Shown here in pieces: positions 61,184-64,000 of a stretch of DNA of 64,000 nt (the first letter of the stretch is position 1; each line of letters starts with the position of its first letter). This DNA comes from CAWKMN01 sp963850765. Lineage in GTDB: Bacteria; Chloroflexota; Anaerolineae; Aggregatilineales; Aggregatilineaceae. The notes below the pieces were generated by a model. That model was not told the origin of the DNA. It searched no databases and worked only from the letters and a program-made list of their open reading frames with translations. A program made the translations under genes and the position numbers. The stretch covers positions 1 to 64,000 of the forward strand of contig CAWKMN010000004.1 in NCBI GenBank assembly GCA_963850765.1, given 5' to 3'.

Positions 61184-61773
61184 TGCTCGAAGGCACCCTG
61201 GTCGATCTTGTACCCTACAGCCAGAAATTCCTGGATCAGGAACACCGCTGGAACAACAACAGCGATGCTGTGTTTTTTTGGGACGTCGGCAACCGCTGGT
61301 TCGTCAGCAAAGCCAGCCTGGAACGCCGGCAGCAGGAGCGCCAGGACGATCGACACCGCCGCGAGACGCGCGTCGTCTTCGGGGTACAGACCAAAGATGG
61401 TGTACCCATTGGCCTGCTTGGGACGATCTGGCTGAACCACGCGCACCGGACGGCGATGCTCACCGCACTGATCGGGGAGCCGGCGTATTGGAGCGGCGGG
61501 TATGGCACGGATGCGCTGCTGCTCTTCGCCGATTACGCATTCGACTGGCTGGACATGCGGAAGATCTGGCTGATGACGATGAGCGCCAATGCCCGCGTGA
61601 TGCGCCAGATGGAAAAGACAGGCTTCACGCTCGAATCCCGCCACCGCAAAGCCACCTGGACCGACGACTGCTGGGCCGATCTGCTGGTCTACGGGCTGCT
61701 GCGTGAGGAATGGCCGGGCCGCGCCGCCATGATCGAACGACTGAATCTGCATGCACCGAAAGGGAATTCGTGA
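61183..61773 (+). CDS. GNAT acetyltransferase, third of five
   Basis: The ~196-residue protein begins MLEGTLVDLVPYSQKFLDQE (ATG at 61183 preferred; 61180 is also in frame). Acetyl-CoA motif: AYWSGGYGTDALLLFADYAF; helix after it: KIWLMTMSANARVMRQMEKT with GFTLESRHRKATW. It is RimJ/RimL-like; acceptor unknown. The start overlaps the stop of gene two (TGATG) and its stop overlaps the start of gene four in the same way. The intact frame across the array is a mark of a functional cluster. Confidence 0.8.
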   Translation: MLEGTLVDLVPYSQKFLDQEHRWNNNSDAVFFWDVGNRWFVSKASLERRQQERQDDRHRRETRVVFGVQTKDGVPIGLLGTIWLNHAHRTAMLTALIGEPAYWSGGYGTDALLLFADYAFDWLDMRKIWLMTMSANARVMRQMEKTGFTLESRHRKATWTDDCWADLLVYGLLREEWPGRAAMIERLNLHAPKGNS

Positions 61774-62360
61774 TGCTGGAAGGGTTACTTGTGGATCTGG
61801 TTCCGTACAGCGAGTCATTTCTGGAACAAGCCCCGCGCTGGATCAACAGCGAGGCGGCCTTTTGGGCGGACGCCGGGGACCGCCCGGTACGCTCGAAGGC
61901 GGCCTTCCGGCGCAACATGGACGAGTGGCGCGAGCGAGAGGCTGAGAATCCCCCGCTCGGCAAGTGGTTTGGCATCCAGACCAAGGCCGGCAAACCTATT
62001 GGCGACATCATGCTGGGCAATATGATGCCAACTCACCGGGTGGCGATGCTCGGCGCGATGATCGGAGAGCCAGATTACTGGGGCGGCGGCTACGGGACGG
62101 ATGCCCTGCTGCTCATCGTGGATTACGCGTTTGACTGGTGGGACCTCCGCCGGCTGTGGCTCGGCACCATGTCGATCAACGCCCGCGTGATCCGCCAGAT
62201 GGAGAAGGTCGGCTTCAAGCTGGAAGCGCGTCGCCGCGGGTTGTGGTTTGCGGCCGGCGTGTGGTGTGACGCCCTGGTGTACGGGTTGATGCGCGAGGAA
62301 TGGCCGGGCCGCCCTGCTATGGTGGAAAAGCTCGGTCTGCGCGCTCGAAACGAGGATTGA
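61773..62360 (+). CDS. GNAT acetyltransferase, fourth of five
   Basis: The 195-residue protein begins MLEGLLVDLVPYSESFLEQA. Acetyl-CoA motif DYWGGGYGTDALLLIVDYAF, then RRLWLGTMSINARVIRQMEK and VGFKLEARRRGLWF. Overlaps the previous stop by three bases (TGATG). High likeness to gene five over this motif region points to recent tandem duplication. No ribosome binding site independent of the coupled context is needed. Confidence 0.8.
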   Translation: MLEGLLVDLVPYSESFLEQAPRWINSEAAFWADAGDRPVRSKAAFRRNMDEWREREAENPPLGKWFGIQTKAGKPIGDIMLGNMMPTHRVAMLGAMIGEPDYWGGGYGTDALLLIVDYAFDWWDLRRLWLGTMSINARVIRQMEKVGFKLEARRRGLWFAAGVWCDALVYGLMREEWPGRPAMVEKLGLRARNED

Positions 62361-62363
62361 ATC

Positions 62364-62936
62364 ATGCTCGAAGGACTGCTCGTTGATCTCGTCCCCTATG
62401 GCAAGAAATTCTGGGAGCGCGATCATGTCTGGTGGAACAGCGAATCCCGCTTCTGGAGCGGCGTCGGCCAGCGCCAGTTCGTCTCGATGGCCCAGGTCGA
62501 ACGCGAGCACAAGGAATGGACCGAGGACGAGACGCCGCATACAGGCGTCCCGTTTGGCGCTCAGACCAAAGACGGCACGCCGCTCGGTTATTTTGGCATC
62601 AACTGGATCTCGTACCACAACCGTTTTGCTATGTTCGGCGCGTCAATTGGCGAGCCGGAATACTGGGGCGGCGGCTACGGGACGGATGCGCTGCTGCTCC
62701 TGACCGAGTTCGCGTTTGACGAGCTGGATCTGCGCCGGGTGTTCCTGGGGACCATGAGCCTCAACGCGCGCGTGATCCGGCAGATGGAAAAGGTCGGCTG
62801 GACGTTGGAAGCGCGGCGGCGTCAGGCCGTTTACGCGGATGGCGTCTGGTATGACGAGTTGCTGTACGGGCTGATGCGCGAGGAATGGCCGGGCCGCGCG
62901 GTGATGGTCGAGCGGTTGGGTCTGAAAGCAAGGTAA
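62364..62936 (+). CDS. GNAT acetyltransferase, fifth of five
   Basis: The 190-residue protein begins MLEGLLVDLVPYGKKFWERD. Acetyl-CoA motif EYWGGGYGTDALLLLTEFAF, then RRVFLGTMSLNARVIRQMEK and VGWTLEARRRQAVYA. The C terminus GLMREEWPGRAVMVERLGLK parallels gene four. It starts three bases after that gene's stop. The five neighbours are likely to use the same acetyl-CoA core on different acceptors. Confidence 0.8.
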   Translation: MLEGLLVDLVPYGKKFWERDHVWWNSESRFWSGVGQRQFVSMAQVEREHKEWTEDETPHTGVPFGAQTKDGTPLGYFGINWISYHNRFAMFGASIGEPEYWGGGYGTDALLLLTEFAFDELDLRRVFLGTMSLNARVIRQMEKVGWTLEARRRQAVYADGVWYDELLYGLMREEWPGRAVMVERLGLKAR

Positions 62937-62937
62937 C

Positions 62938-63080
62938 AGGCCTCACCTTCGCGGTCAATCGGGCCGGATTATCGTGACACGGGCGTTAGCCTGTTTGTTT
63001 GCCGTTGGCCTTACCCCTGGCGAGCGTCCTCTAACGAGGCTGCTCGCTTGCTCCTCTCCGGCATAGCCAGCGAAGGGGAG
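62938..63080. repeat. GCGAGCGTCCTCTAACGAGG repeat after the GNAT array
   Basis: Contains CTCACCTTCGCGG, GCGTTAGCCTGTTTGTTTGC and the hairpin CGAGCGTCCTCTAACGAGGC also found at 12400. It directly precedes the M23 fragment. Confidence 0.5.
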
Positions 63081-63189
63081 CGCCCGCACGGGCAACAGCA
63101 CCGGCCCGCACGTTCACTACGAGGTCCGTACCAACGATGTGGAGGTCGATCCGCTCACGTTCGAGAACCGCGGGTATCCGATGTGCTAG
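63079..63189 (+). pseudogene. C-terminal fragment of an M23 peptidase gene
   Basis: The plus-strand frame reads GNSTGPHVHYEVRTNDVEVD, then PLTFENRGYPMC and a stop. By eye about 88 of 99 bases agree with the end of the M23 gene at 44291 (which is on the minus strand), and 8 of 11 differences are silent. No start or catalytic His-Asp half remains, and a repeat abuts its 5' end. It is a gene remnant, probably from a second M23 paralog. Confidence 0.75.
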
Positions 63190-63231
63190 GCCGCATCTGC
63201 TGACTTTAGTGGCCGGACGCTCAGTACCTCA

Positions 63232-63441
63232 TCAGCCCGAAGCAGGGCCACAGTAGACATAGGGACCGCTATCACTGCGATCGAGTTCGCCAACTGCGTT
63301 GAAAACCTCAAGGATGTAACCGTCTTCGCCGCCACTCGGATGCGGCGCATAATCCACCAGGAGGGCTATATCGCCCTTTTTGAGGCGTTGTTCTGGCACA
63401 TCACGAAGCAGTGCCACGTACTGATAGAGTTCTAGCTTCAT
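63232..63441 (-). CDS. DUF4926-domain protein
   Basis: The 69-residue protein reads LYQYVALLRDVPEQRLKKGD, IALLVDYAPHPSGGEDGYIL and EVFNAVGELDRSDSG, which matches the short DUF4926 family. The family's function is not known. Its members are often next to a DUF6883 gene, and one lies directly upstream here (63773-63446). Four bases separate them, so they should be one transcript. The ATG at 63441 has no strong ribosome binding site but is coupled. Confidence 0.75.
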   Translation of the reverse strand: MKLELYQYVALLRDVPEQRLKKGDIALLVDYAPHPSGGEDGYILEVFNAVGELDRSDSGPYVYCGPASG

Positions 63442-63445
63442 CCCG

Positions 63446-63773
63446 CTATTCCTTTTGTGGCTTTAACGTTACGAAGTGATAAGTCTCATCGCAGATACCA
63501 ATACAACCAGATCAGCACGACAGACAGATCGTCCTTCAGGCCCGGTCAAACTGACTTCGATCCGATAAAACTCTCCATACTCGTTACTGCCGTCTTCAAT
63601 TGCCTCGACAGATTTGGTTAGTTGCCGAATTGCGGTCAGCAGATCCTCCGCAATTATCGAGGGTAAATCCGACTTGAGCCAGAAATATTGACTTGTCGTC
63701 TTTGACACGCCGGACAAGCAAATATTGCGGTCAACTTCTCGTCCGGGATTACCGCATCCGGCGGGATTCTCAT
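63446..63773 (-). CDS. DUF6883-like protein, three frame breaks
   Basis: The intact pieces are, in order: RIPPDAVIPDEKLT from the ATG at 63773; YLLVRRVKDDKSIFLAQVGF with TLDN after a shift near 63725; AEDLLTAIRQLTKSVEAIED and NEYGEFYRIEVSLTGPEGRS after a shift near 63657; and ETYHFVTLKPQKE after a shift near 63485, ending at 63446. Together they fit the DUF6883 family over about 108 residues. Three one-base breaks in 330 bases mean either a dying gene or local sequence error. A shorter frame starting at 63717 is part of this gene. Confidence 0.6.
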
Positions 63774-63814
63774 CTCATGCCTAGCCTATCGAATGTTGTA
63801 GCACAATGTTGTTG

Positions 63815-64000
63815 CTACCGTTTCGCCATCTTGAACTTAAGCCCGTCTTTCGTCGCGTCGATCTTGACGGTCGCGCCGGCTTCGGGATTCTCTTTGAGCA
63901 GATAGTCGGCCAGCGACTCGCGCACATAGCGCTGGATGATCCGCCGCAGCGGGCGCGCGCCCCACTCGGGGTGATCGTTCTGGTCGAGCATCCAGCGTTT
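63815..64000 (-). CDS. ClpB/ClpC-type ATPase, C-terminal end
   Basis: The frame is open to the right window edge. It reads WGARPLRRIIQRYVRESLAD and YLLKENPEAGATVKIDATKD, then GLKFKMAKR and a stop at 63815. GARPLRRxIQRxxxxxLAxxLL is the standard C-terminal sensor-2 region of Clp/Hsp100 AAA+ proteins. Such proteins disaggregate proteins or feed ClpP. Whether this is ClpB or ClpC cannot be decided from 61 residues. Confidence 0.85.
   Translation of the reverse strand, partial: KRWMLDQNDHPEWGARPLRRIIQRYVRESLADYLLKENPEAGATVKIDATKDGLKFKMAKR

Overview
The window is a GC-rich bacterial chromosome segment. The gene content suggests a Chloroflexota (Anaerolineae-like) bacterium: secreted or lipid-anchored proteins with Thr/Pro linkers, an EF-G-like second translocase, a GH57/DUF1957 glucan branching enzyme beside glycogen synthase, a GHMP-kinase/sugar nucleotidyltransferase fusion, and intergenic spacers packed with palindromic repeats. 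This assignment is inferred from gene content alone. No rRNA, tRNA or CRISPR array was seen.

Layout. 1-3.3 kb: tail of a metalloenzyme, yqeK, an AMMECR1-domain protein, a lipoprotein, a CHRD protein. 3.5-8.1 kb: a GHMP kinase fused to a GalU-like uridylyltransferase, then a GH63-like glycosidase on the other strand. 8.4-14.8 kb: murJ, a membrane-anchored C39-like peptidase with TPRs, an EF-G-like GTPase. 15-17.7 kb: a Tat-exported sulfatase and its radical-SAM maturase. 17.7-27.8 kb: a GT2 glycosyltransferase, a TPR/hydrolase operon, a double-HTH regulator, a cold-shock protein, a GT39-like enzyme, a PAP2 protein and a very large membrane protein. 27.9-30 kb: four tandem paralogous two-TM proteins of unknown function. 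30-37.4 kb: glgA, a GH2 beta-mannosidase, an MgtC-like protein, a GH57 branching enzyme. 37.6-44 kb: two lipoproteins sharing a six-Cys C-terminal domain and a NatAB-like ABC exporter operon. 44-52 kb: M23 peptidase, mgtE with a leader that could hide its ribosome binding site, membrane proteins, a methyltransferase, a GCS2-type ligase, a response regulator. 52-59.4 kb: two paralogous secreted concanavalin-like proteins, an L,D-transpeptidase, two methyltransferases. 59.8-62.9 kb: five consecutive GNAT acetyltransferases. 63-64 kb: a broken M23 copy, a DUF4926 gene with a broken DUF6883-like partner, and the tail of a ClpB/ClpC ATPase.

Themes. Several genes serve envelope and polysaccharide work: MurJ, M23 and L,D-transpeptidase for peptidoglycan; GT2, GT39 and PAP2 for surface glycans or lipids; glgA, GH57, GH2 and GH63 for storage or uptake of carbohydrate. 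At least a dozen genes read through clear one-base frame breaks whose two sides fit one family (fusion kinase, GH63, GH2, all three ABC genes, CHRD, DUF6883 and others). I annotate these as single genes and flag the break; assembly indels are the simplest explanation, though the fusion kinase and the DUF6883 gene carry several each. At least four families of short inverted repeats fill nearly every long spacer, and one copy is a complete MITE-like element with a 10-bp target duplication.
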